Source of the DNA: Corythucha ciliata
Taxonomy: Eukaryota > Arthropoda > Insecta > Hemiptera > Tingidae
Direction of reading: 5' to 3'
DNA length: 64,000 nt
Assembly: GCA_038030265.1 (NCBI GenBank)
Contig: CM075942.1
Coordinates: forward strand, 65,476,926-65,540,925
This document shows positions 53,291-62,159 of the stretch, piece after piece (position 1 is the stretch's first letter; the number at the start of each line of letters is the position of its first letter). The notes below the pieces were generated by a model. That model searched no databases. It worked only from the letters and a program-made list of their open reading frames with translations, and had not been told where the DNA came from. The position numbers were made by a program, and so were the translations under genes.

Positions 53291-55974
53291 TCAACAACGC
53301 TAACCACCCTTCCCTCACTGTTTGCACATGGAACTGTAGAGGAGTCAACAATAAGTACCATGAATTGAAGCTGTTCCTACGTATGTATAACGTAGACATA
53401 TTACTCCTGACAGAAACAAAACTTGGAATAGCACATCAACTACACTTTACAGGATACAAAGTAATTAGATCAGATCATCCAAGTGGGACCAGAAAGGGTG
53501 GCTCTGCCATAATAGTTAACAGCAGGTTGAATTTCGATGAATTGCCAGCCATAAAAGAGAATGAGTTTCAAGTAAGCAGAATACAACTACGATTAGCGTA
53601 TAGCACTATACAGATTGGATCATTTTATTCAGCGCCGAGTAACAGACTATGCTTTGCAGATTTTATGGGAATAATTCATGAAATGCGCTCTTTTTTCTTA
53701 CTTGGCGGCGACTTTAACAGTAAACATCCACGATGGGGCTCCCAAACGGCTAATCCTCGAGGTAGAGTCCTCAGTGACCTTATAACTCAGAACAACATAG
53801 ATGTCTTTTTTCCGATGGAACCCACGCATTATCCTGACAGTGGAACAACGCCTGATATGCTGGACTTCTACATCGGCAAATCTATCAGCCATAAACTAAC
53901 GAATATCCGAGTAGTACACGAACTGAGCTCTGATCACTTCCCCGTCATGGCAACATTGCACATAGAAAATCAAGCTACGGCTATGGAAAACAGACTAATT
54001 AAATACCCATTCGACTGGAAACGATTTACAGAAAGCATGGATGAACTCACAGATCTTCAAATCCCACTCAAAACCCCTAATGATATTGATACAGCCGTCT
54101 CGTTACTCACACGGAACATACAAATAGCGGCAGGAGAGGCACATACCCCAAGAACCATTACTACTTGTAAAAGGTTTTCTCCTAGTCCCCACATTTCGCA
54201 ACTTCTAGCTGTTAAAAATGCATGTAGAAGACAGTGGGAACAATCAAGATATCCACCCCATAAAACTCAATACAATCGAGCCATTAGAGAACTAAAACAA
54301 GCGTTAAAAAATGAAAATGATAAAACAACTCAACAAACAATCAGCCACCTCAATGCTGACGATGGATCTCTTTGGAAACATACGAAGAAGTTAACCAAAG
54401 ACTTTTCTAACATACCACCGCTGAAAGTGGGGACGACATGGTATAGCTCCCCACAGGAGCAATGCAATCTATTCAAGGACATGCTGAGGACTCAGTTCCA
54501 GCCAAATATAGATCGGGACCCCACATTCTCCAACGAAGTACAAAACAGATTAGAAGAACCCCTCCCTTTAAGCCCTTTCAGCGATTTCTTAACTCCAGCT
54601 AAAGTCCGAAATGCTATTAAGCGATCTCCCACTAAAAAAGCTCCTGGACATGACGGCATTACCCAACCCCTGTTGAAGGCTCTACCTAGAAAAAGCATAG
54701 TCCTATTAACCCAAATTTACAATGGTATTCTCAGAACTACCCACATCCCCCACTCTTGGAAGCATGCCCGAATAGTAATGATGAAAAAACCTAACAAACC
54801 TCAGAATGACCCAAAAAGCTACCGACCTATAAGTTTGCTTCCACTCCTAGCAAAAATACTAGAACGGCTAATTCTCCCAAAACTGATACATTATCTTGGC
54901 GAACTCATCCCGCCTACTCAATTCGGATTCCGTGAGATGCACTCCTGTCCCCAGCAACTGCACAGAGTAATCGAAGAAATATTAGAAACATATGAGGAAC
55001 AAAAGGTATGCCTGGGAGCGTTCTTTGATACCGAAAAGGCGTTCGATAAGGTATGGCATCCGGGCCTCCTATCAAAAGTGAAACCCCATCTGCCCGACAC
55101 ATATTACAGAATCCTGCTGTCATACCTATCCGGCCGAACTTTCTCTGTGAGATGTCGGGGAGCCGTATCTAGCTCGGCGCTCATAGAATCCTCCGTTCCT
55201 CAAGGTAGCATCTTAGGACCACTTTTGTATTTACTCTATACGAGCGACTTCCCCACCTCCGATCGACTCACAATAGCACACTATGCGGATGATGTGGCGG
55301 CATTATGCAAAGCGGACGATCACGTACAAGCGGTGGAAACTGTTCAAGACTTCGCACGGTTAATAGAAAACTGGTGTCGCAAATGGAGAGTGGTAATGAA
55401 TACCAGCAAGTCTGCCTTAATCAACTTCACGCTCCGACGCAGACAAAGTGCTCCCGCTCTAATCATGTTAAACAATGAACCTATCCCGACTGAAGAGACT
55501 GTGCGATATCTAGGACTGACTATGGATAGGAAATTGACCTGGAAAGACCATGTAGAGCAGCTTGTTCGGAGGATACGGTATAGAATAAAACAGCTCAAAA
55601 GCCTACTCGGAAGCAAATCCTCACAAAGCCTAAACACCAAAAGACTAATATACCTTTCTCTAATCCGCCCCATTTGGACGTACTCGTGTGGAATATGGGG
55701 CTCCGCTGCAAATTCTCATTTGAAACGTATCCAAACCACACAAAACAGAGTACTACGAATCATCACGGACGCACCTTGGTACGTACGTAATTCTACCTTA
55801 CATGCTGATTTGGACATCCCAGAAATAGATTCCGTCTTAAAAACCACGTACTCGAATCTCCACTCATCAATGAGACAACACTCAAATACACTTCTCGTGG
55901 ATCTCTGCAACAACGGCCCTCCTCCCCAAAATCATCGTCGTTTAAAACGTAAAAGACCTCAAGACTTTCTGTGA
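53287..55974 (+). CDS. Jockey LINE ORF2 (endonuclease-reverse transcriptase), intact
   Basis: 895 residues, normal for Jockey-type ORF2. Endonuclease: VCTWNCRGVNN (Asn), DILLLTETKLG (Glu), LGGDFNSKHPRWGS (Asp/Asn) and ELSSDHFPVMA (catalytic His). RT: KKAPGHDGITQPLL, YRPISLLPLLAKILERLI, QFGFREMHSCPQQL, FFDTEKAFDKVWHPG (first Asp), SSVPQGSILGPLLYLLY and IAHYADDVAALC (YADD). The thumb follows (RYLGLTMDRKLTWKDHVEQL). No RNase H. The start ATG overlaps the ORF1 stop (ATGA at 53,287-53,290), suggesting translation by termination-reinitiation. All key residues are present, so the enzyme could be active. It acts in target-primed reverse transcription in the nucleus. Confidence 0.93.
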   Translation: MINNANHPSLTVCTWNCRGVNNKYHELKLFLRMYNVDILLLTETKLGIAHQLHFTGYKVIRSDHPSGTRKGGSAIIVNSRLNFDELPAIKENEFQVSRIQLRLAYSTIQIGSFYSAPSNRLCFADFMGIIHEMRSFFLLGGDFNSKHPRWGSQTANPRGRVLSDLITQNNIDVFFPMEPTHYPDSGTTPDMLDFYIGKSISHKLTNIRVVHELSSDHFPVMATLHIENQATAMENRLIKYPFDWKRFTESMDELTDLQIPLKTPNDIDTAVSLLTRNIQIAAGEAHTPRTITTCKRFSPSPHISQLLAVKNACRRQWEQSRYPPHKTQYNRAIRELKQALKNENDKTTQQTISHLNADDGSLWKHTKKLTKDFSNIPPLKVGTTWYSSPQEQCNLFKDMLRTQFQPNIDRDPTFSNEVQNRLEEPLPLSPFSDFLTPAKVRNAIKRSPTKKAPGHDGITQPLLKALPRKSIVLLTQIYNGILRTTHIPHSWKHARIVMMKKPNKPQNDPKSYRPISLLPLLAKILERLILPKLIHYLGELIPPTQFGFREMHSCPQQLHRVIEEILETYEEQKVCLGAFFDTEKAFDKVWHPGLLSKVKPHLPDTYYRILLSYLSGRTFSVRCRGAVSSSALIESSVPQGSILGPLLYLLYTSDFPTSDRLTIAHYADDVAALCKADDHVQAVETVQDFARLIENWCRKWRVVMNTSKSALINFTLRRRQSAPALIMLNNEPIPTEETVRYLGLTMDRKLTWKDHVEQLVRRIRYRIKQLKSLLGSKSSQSLNTKRLIYLSLIRPIWTYSCGIWGSAANSHLKRIQTTQNRVLRIITDAPWYVRNSTLHADLDIPEIDSVLKTTYSNLHSSMRQHSNTLLVDLCNNGPPPQNHRRLKRKRPQDFL

Positions 55975-56172
55975 CGACAATAAATCTGTTAATGTCATAG
56001 TTAATTAATTAATTTATGTATACGCGTTACTTACCACAATGTTAATATTGTAACAAGGGAGGACAATCACTGGATTACAACCTCCAATCATGCTTCATGT
56101 TAATTAGGATATTTATGTACCTACTATATTTCATATATTGCTGGCACAACTGCAATGTAAAAATCATTTTGC

Positions 56173-56178
56173 AATAAA
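56173..56178 (+). promoter_or_regulatory. polyadenylation signal of Jockey LINE
   Basis: AATAAA, 12 bases before the 19-A tail, identical in context to 30,329-30,334. Confidence 0.8.
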
Positions 56179-56299
56179 GTTTGTATTATTAAAAAAAAAA
56201 AAAAAAAAAGTGCAAACTTGCCCTTTAAGAATAGAAAATTAGCAATTCTTTTCCTATTTGGCCTAGAAGTTTCATAAAGAAACCTCGAACCGTAGGCTT

Positions 56300-57045
56300 T
56301 TCTCTATTTCAGATGCGAATTAGTGCTTTTTATTTTTCGCAGCAGTGAATTAACGCGTTTTGTCAAATGTAAATATGAATTAGTGTAGTCCCCTCAATTT
56401 TAGCTGCAAATGTGTTTTTTTTTCTTTTTTTTTTTCAAATTTTAGCTATTTGAATTAGCGCTTTTTTCAGGTTTTAGCAGCGAATTAGAGTGTTATTCAT
56501 TTTCTAGCCAAGAATTAGTGATTTTATCTTTTGTATAGTCATAAAGTGTTGCTTGGAAACCGTGAATTGGCGATTTCTAGATTGACGTCGTGAATTAGAG
56601 TTTTAGACACGAACTTACGCTTTTTCTCAATCTTGGACGAAGCGGGTTCTCTCAATTTTAGCAGCAAATTAGCGCTTTTTCTTAATTTCAGCAATGAATT
56701 AACGCATTGTCTTAAAGGTAGTCTCGAATAGTCAGCGATTTTCCTTCAATTTTTTAGCGGCAAATGAGAGCTTTTTCTTAGCCGCGAATTAGCTTTTTTT
56801 CTGGGTTTAGCGGCGAATTAGCGGTTTTATTATTTTCCACTTACATCTAGTCATAAAGTGCCATCAAGATACCGCATTGGTGTTTTCTCGATTGTTGCTA
56901 TCAACTATCGTTTTTCTCAGTTTTAGCCGTGAATTAGCACTTTTTCCCAATTGTTGCAGCGATTTATTGAATTCTGGCTATAAATTAGTGCTTTTTCTCA
57001 TCTTTAGGGGCGGTATGTTGCCTCCAAACCGTGGATTGGTATCTC
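56300..57045. repeat. ~30-bp degenerate array, duplication copy 2
   Basis: Same array as 30,460-31,205, with scattered single-base changes (for example GTGGATTGG here against GTGGGTTGG). Confidence 0.7.
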
Positions 57046-58027
57046 ATCGCCATTTTTTTTTTTTTTTTTAAACACCACAAAATGCGTGTTTTTACAAATC
57101 CCCGAGTAAGTTTCAAATTGAATTGACGAGATCATGCTCAAGCAACGGGGAACGGATCTGATTTTCAGGTATCCATTCCCCTAGTATAGGTCTCTGGGGA
57201 GTAGCGCCAAAAGTTATGTGAAGTTTTTCCCCCGGTTTTATTTCCACTCTCCTTGTTTTTGTAAGCTCATTTTATTTGAAGAGTTCTACATATGTTATGC
57301 GAGTTTCCTCGTTACCGCACTCCGTATAAGATATTAGGCAAGCGTTTTATATTGTACTTCTTTCCTTGCACGCTTTGTCTTTGAATTTTTTTTACTCCTC
57401 TCAGAGATGTTTGTTTTTGTTTTTTGCCAAATCCTTAAAAGGTGGGCTTTTAGAGGTCTTCCCAATTTTCCATTCTCACTTCTCTCACTCTCCCTCTCCA
57501 ACACCATTCTCTTCAAACCCAATATCCACGAGCATTCCTCACCGAGGCAGAGCGTGGCGAAAGGAAGGCTTTTAGCGGTGGACCCTTGTCCGGGAGATTT
57601 TATGTAGTCATCCATCATCGTTAATCATTGTTTTCCTTGGGATGGGAAATGATGAGATAGAGGAAAAGGAAGAGAGAAGTGAGAAAGCGTTATGAGGAAA
57701 CCTTAAAAAAATAATTTGGAAAGTACCAGTCTCCTTAGTTTTTTTACTTCGGGAATGAGGGCTAAATAAATAGAATTGGAGATCTCAGTTATTAAAAATA
57801 AAAAGGAGAGTCTCTCTTTCGAAGAATTCATCATATTTTTTTTTTACTAAAATTCGATAATTTCGTTTGTCACTCAGTGCTAGAGATCTTGACGATGTTC
57901 ACGGCATAACGCAGAGTTCCTCCCTTTTAATTTAATAATGACTTCTTCCCTTTCTCTTGAATATCAATTTTTGTTTTTCCAGGCCTTTTTTTTTTAATGT
58001 TTTTTTTTCTTCTTTGTCTCATTTCAG
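57046..58027. other. non-coding sequence upstream of the GABA-B exon (copy 2)
   Basis: Matches 31,206-32,190. The pyrimidine tract before the acceptor is shorter than in copy 1 (TTTTTTTTCTTCTTTGTCTC), but the CAG acceptor at 58,025-58,027 is kept. Confidence 0.5.
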
Positions 58028-58040
58028 GCGACGGAGCGGG

Positions 58041-58295
58041 ATGTTGGGCTGGTGGATGTGGGCCGCGTGGGTGGTTTGGTGGCCGGTCGGTTTTGTAACC
58101 CCACAGCGACCGACCAGCCTCAACAAACGGCACGACCTGTACATTGCCGGCTTCTTCCCGTACGCCCGATCGGTGCCCGAATCGACAATAGGTCGAGGTG
58201 TGATGCCCGCCGTCAAACTCGCTCTCGACCACATCAACGACAGTCCGACCGTCCTGAGAAATTATCGTCTCCACATGTGGTGGAATGACACTCAG
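58041..58295 (+). CDS. GABA-B-R2: GABA-B receptor (subunit 2 type) first coding exon, copy 2
   Basis: Encodes the same 85 residues as 32,204-32,458: a hydrophobic signal peptide, then DLYIAGFFPYARSVPES, IGRGVMPAVKLALDHIND and NYRLHMWWNDTQ of the ligand-binding lobe. The exon starts at 58,028 after the acceptor and ends at the same CAG|GTGAGT donor in phase 0. No base change was noticed within the exon, so either copy could serve as first coding exon. If both were spliced into one mRNA, the 268-nt exon would shift the frame and reach TGA within the second copy (see findings). Downstream exons lie beyond the window or are absent. Confidence 0.88.
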
Positions 58296-59560
58296 GTGAG
58301 TTTGTTGTGGCATTTAAAAAAAAAAAATAGACGATTGCTATCGATTTTTCTTCACGCGTGCATCTTACTCGTTGTATAGCTTGCAGCATATATCTTAAAC
58401 AGGAAAATAGTAGAATTCACTTCTATCAACAGGAACCGGGTCAAACTCTCGAGAAAACTTCAACTCAATCCAACAAGGATATCCCCCGGAGCTATATGCA
58501 GGCTAAAGAAACCTTTGATCGACCAACAAAACCAATTTTACCTTCCGCATTCAATTTCCCTGGGGCGGGGTAGAGATGGCCTGCATGAAAGCGAATAATG
58601 GAACGTGTAGAATTTCCTTCGCGACAAAAAAAGAAAACAGACCGCTGGGGGACACGGTGTTCACTTATTCTTAATAAAAAGAGTGAATAAAACATGCGTG
58701 GGAAACTTCTGTATCTATTAAGAAGATTTATTCTCCTTTAAAATCTACCAAGGAATCTACAGCATTGTTTCTTAATGAACCGTGTGCTAGAGGACGTGTT
58801 TCCCGTTGAATTTGAACTCCCCCCCCCCCCACAGTCACAGGTGAGGAAGTATGTATGAGTGCAAAAGCGGTAATCCGCTGTTTGGCGGGCAACAATGATG
58901 ATGACGCAATAAGTGTGGTGGTGGTGGTGTAGAAAGCTCAAAATGTTGAGGCGGTATAATGTGACTAATGAGGGAAATCACAATGCCTGTCTCCTGACTC
59001 GAACAACCCCCTTCCCACAACCCTTCACCATCATTTTATACACTCGGTGAGTTTGAATTCAACAGGGGTCTCCTGTATGAATTTTCTATTTCTCTCCTCC
59101 CACGAGAAACCGATGTTGGAACTAATTCTAGACAAAATAATAAATTACCGTCTTTTCACGGAGTGCCTAAGACTTAAGGCGCTTACGTGACGTGTTATTA
59201 GTGACTCGATTCGTCGCCATTTGTAGTGGTGGAAAACACGATAAAAACAACAATTACTGGCGTAATCTCAGTGGCCCAAGGGAAATGTTAACAAATCAAT
59301 GCTCAACCGGGGACGAGCACAGTCAAAAGAAAATGGCCGCAATCACCTGTTGTCGAAATGCTACTGGGTTTTTAGTTATAGCTGCAACAAGATATAACTA
59401 GCTAACAAAACGATCAAACGTTACTAATAAAAACAATAACTCGACAGGACTCTTTTGATATCTGCCTGGAATCTCCCCGCCCACATCCGGCAGCCGGCTG
59501 ATTGAACAGCACAATCGCCAAACTCAGGAAAATTGCTCTTCGTCACACTCAGCCTTGTGA
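58296..59560. other. intron sequence after the GABA-B exon (copy 2)
   Basis: Matches 32,459-33,690, including the C-run (about 58,819-58,830) and (GTG)n tract. It carries a 49-bp insertion near 59,402-59,455 not present in copy 1. No further exon was recognised. Confidence 0.5.
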
Positions 59561-59627
59561 AATAGAAATGGATGGACAACCTGTAGCAGTGGGAGCGCCC
59601 AGCTCAGGCTACTGTCCGAATAGCGTG

Positions 59628-60040
59628 TCACACCCAAGACCTCCACCGTTTACTGTTCGCATCCGGAGAGTGCCTGTCCCACGAGACTACCAGCGACAGG
59701 GTCTTTCCCCACGTTGATACGCTGGCCGTTTGCACTACACCGTTGCAGAGACCGAGGACAAGAAGTGCCGCAAGTGACTCCAAGCCCTCCAGCTCAAAAG
59801 TGCAGAGAAAGGTCATCCGCGTAGCACAGTAGCAGGAGACTTCCTGGGGGGGGGGGACTCATAAATGTAAATAATGAACAGGATAGGACCTAATGACGAG
59901 CCCTGAGGCACTCCATGCAATAACATCGGTCTACTTTCTTCGAGATAATTATCGAGTTTAGCCCGAACGCTTGAAACGGCTTTGCAACCGGATAACTTTC
60001 TGCACTTCATCGGAGGGCGCAGCAACAAACTGAAACGCAC
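59628..60040 (-). pseudogene. LINE reverse transcriptase fragment, copy 2
   Basis: Minus-strand AVSSVRAKLDNYLEESRPML then LHGVPQGSSLGPILFIIYIY. After a frameshift at the G-run (about 59,846) the YADD block follows, as in 33,990-34,440. Slightly more upstream sequence is readable here (AKLDNYLEESR), which resembles the RT segment preceding PQGS. Confidence 0.68.
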
Positions 60041-60099
60041 TTTCCACGAGTGCAGGAGAGAAGCCTGGAAAGGACTATTGGTGAGGTAGCGCTTAAAAT

Positions 60100-62155
60100 G
60101 AACATAGTATCATATTCAAGCCGTAAAAGTGGCTGTCTACCCCCGAAAATGACTGAACTGACGGATTCGCGCCTTGAAAAGGTTTAACAACTAACGAACA
60201 TGTAACCTTGAAATAGCAAAAACGAACCAATCGCGCTCCAATTAATGGCCAAAATTGACCATTCGTGCCATGAAAATTCGTCATTCAAAACTGTAAATTT
60301 AATCGTTTGAAACTGTCAATTTCGTCGTATTCAGTACCATTGGACATTTACCACAGAATATGTCTATTTCGTCCTCGAAACTGCCAATTTCGTCATCCAA
60401 AAACTGTAAATTTTGTCGCCATTCAAAACCATCAATTTCTTCCTGCAAACGGTCAATTTAGTCCTATGAACATTCAATTTGTTTTTTATAAACCATCAGT
60501 TTCATCTTATAAACTGTATATTTCGTCCTTGAGACTACCGATTTCGCCCTAGAAACTGTATATTTCGACCTTTAAAACTATCAATGCCCTCCTAAGTTTC
60601 ACTAAGTTTCAAACTGGCCTGAAAGCTGATAATTCCAGTGAAAAAAATTGAGATTGAGCCTCCAGAGCTCCAAATATAGAAAAATTGGTGACTTGCGTAG
60701 TTAACAAATAGAAAATACAAATTAAAAATAAATAAATAAATGAAATAAAATAAATGTTAGTAAAAAAGTAAAAGAAAAAAACAAATAAACAACAAAAACC
60801 GTATTTTTATATCCCTAAAAGTTCGTTATTTAGCAATTTAGCCGTGGCATCATGTATTTATATCCCTTTCAGGCAATGATTCAGGATATGCTCGAGGAGG
60901 GGGCTAAGGATGACTTGACAGCCATTCGTTGCCTAGCTAAATTAGCTAAAATTAGCTATTCCTACCGTAAAAAAAATTCTAGAATGACTATACTCGGGCC
61001 CCAAAATGGCAAAACTGACTCTTTGCCCCGTAAAGATGGCCAAACCGATTTGACGCGCCCAAAAATGGCTAAATGGATGACTCTTGCGGCCCTGAAAATT
61101 CTCTGAAAAATCGTGATTCCCTCCATGAAAAATGGCTAAATCGACCATTCAATTTGCTAAAAATAACCAAATTGATAAATTCAAGCCTTGGCTCGACAGA
61201 CTATTAGCGCCCTGAGAACTGTTCACGCCCAGGAAAAGCCTGAACAGATGTGAATTGCAAAATCTTCCTTTGGCGACCAAGAATGGCTAAACTGACCATT
61301 CGCGCCTTTAAAATGGTCAAACTGTCTGCTGAATTTTGCCTTGAAAAAATCTAAAATTGATTATTTGTGCGCTAAAAATAGCCAAACTGTGTGATTCCCG
61401 CTCTAAAAATGTCCAAGCTGACTTTTAAGAGACTTAAAAATGAATCAATTGACAACTAGTGCCCTGAAATTGCCTGAACAAAACCGCGCCTCGCCGCACG
61501 CGCGCCGCGTTTTGCGCGTCAAAATTGGCAAAACTGAATGTTCTCACCTTGACTCGGCGTATTAAAATTCACGCCCTATGAATGACAAAACTGATTTTTT
61601 TTATGCGCCCTTGGTTAGAATGGGCGTTCAAGTCACAAAATTGGCCAAACTGATTTATGTGTGCCCTAAAAAGAGCCAAAATAACAATTTGAGCTTTGAA
61701 AATACCCAAACCGACGATTCCGCCCCCCCTCCCTCCTGAAAACGGCGAATCTGGACCATTCACACCTGGAAAATGGCTAAATTGGTAATTTCCACTCTGA
61801 AAACTGCATAACTGCGACCATTTTGACCCTAAAACGGCTAAACCGACGATTTTTACCGTGACAATATCACACTGACTGTTCACACCCTAGAAATGGATAT
61901 AGTGATATTCCTTAACTGGCTATTCACACCCTAAAATTGACAAAAGTGACTGTATACGTGGCCGATAAATAGTTAAACTGATGATTCGCTCCTTGAAAAG
62001 GCCTAAAACGATTATTCCAGTCCTGAAAAAGGTAAAACCGACCATTTGCGCTTCAAAAATGGCCAGACTGAGCCTTCATTCCTTAAAAAACGTCTAAATT
62101 GACCAATAGTGTACTAAAAATACCAAAACTGTCTATTGACGCCCTAAAAATGGCA
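60100..62155. repeat. 2-kb field of 23-33-bp degenerate repeats, copy 2
   Basis: Counterpart of 34,500-36,500 with small indels, including about 30 extra bases near 61,465-61,497. The unit types and order are the same. Confidence 0.75.
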
Positions 62156-62159
62156 TTTT

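Larger units (their letters stand above)
52008..56209 (+). mobile_element. Jockey-clade LINE, full length
   Basis: About 4.2 kb: a short 5' leader (about 52,008-52,151), ORF1 (one frameshift), ORF2 intact, a 3' untranslated region, AATAAA at 56,173-56,178 and an A-tail at 56,191-56,209. No RNase H is present, as expected for Jockey. AAGTGC occurs just before the leader (52,002-52,007) and at the A-tail/flank boundary, a possible but short target duplication. The 3' portion from 52,924 is almost identical to 27,081-30,367. Confidence 0.9.

Noticed and set aside
52002..56215. AAGTGC as a firm target duplication of the Jockey LINE
   Set aside because: Only six bases, partly within the A-tail. 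Kept as a hint in a finding, not called as a feature.
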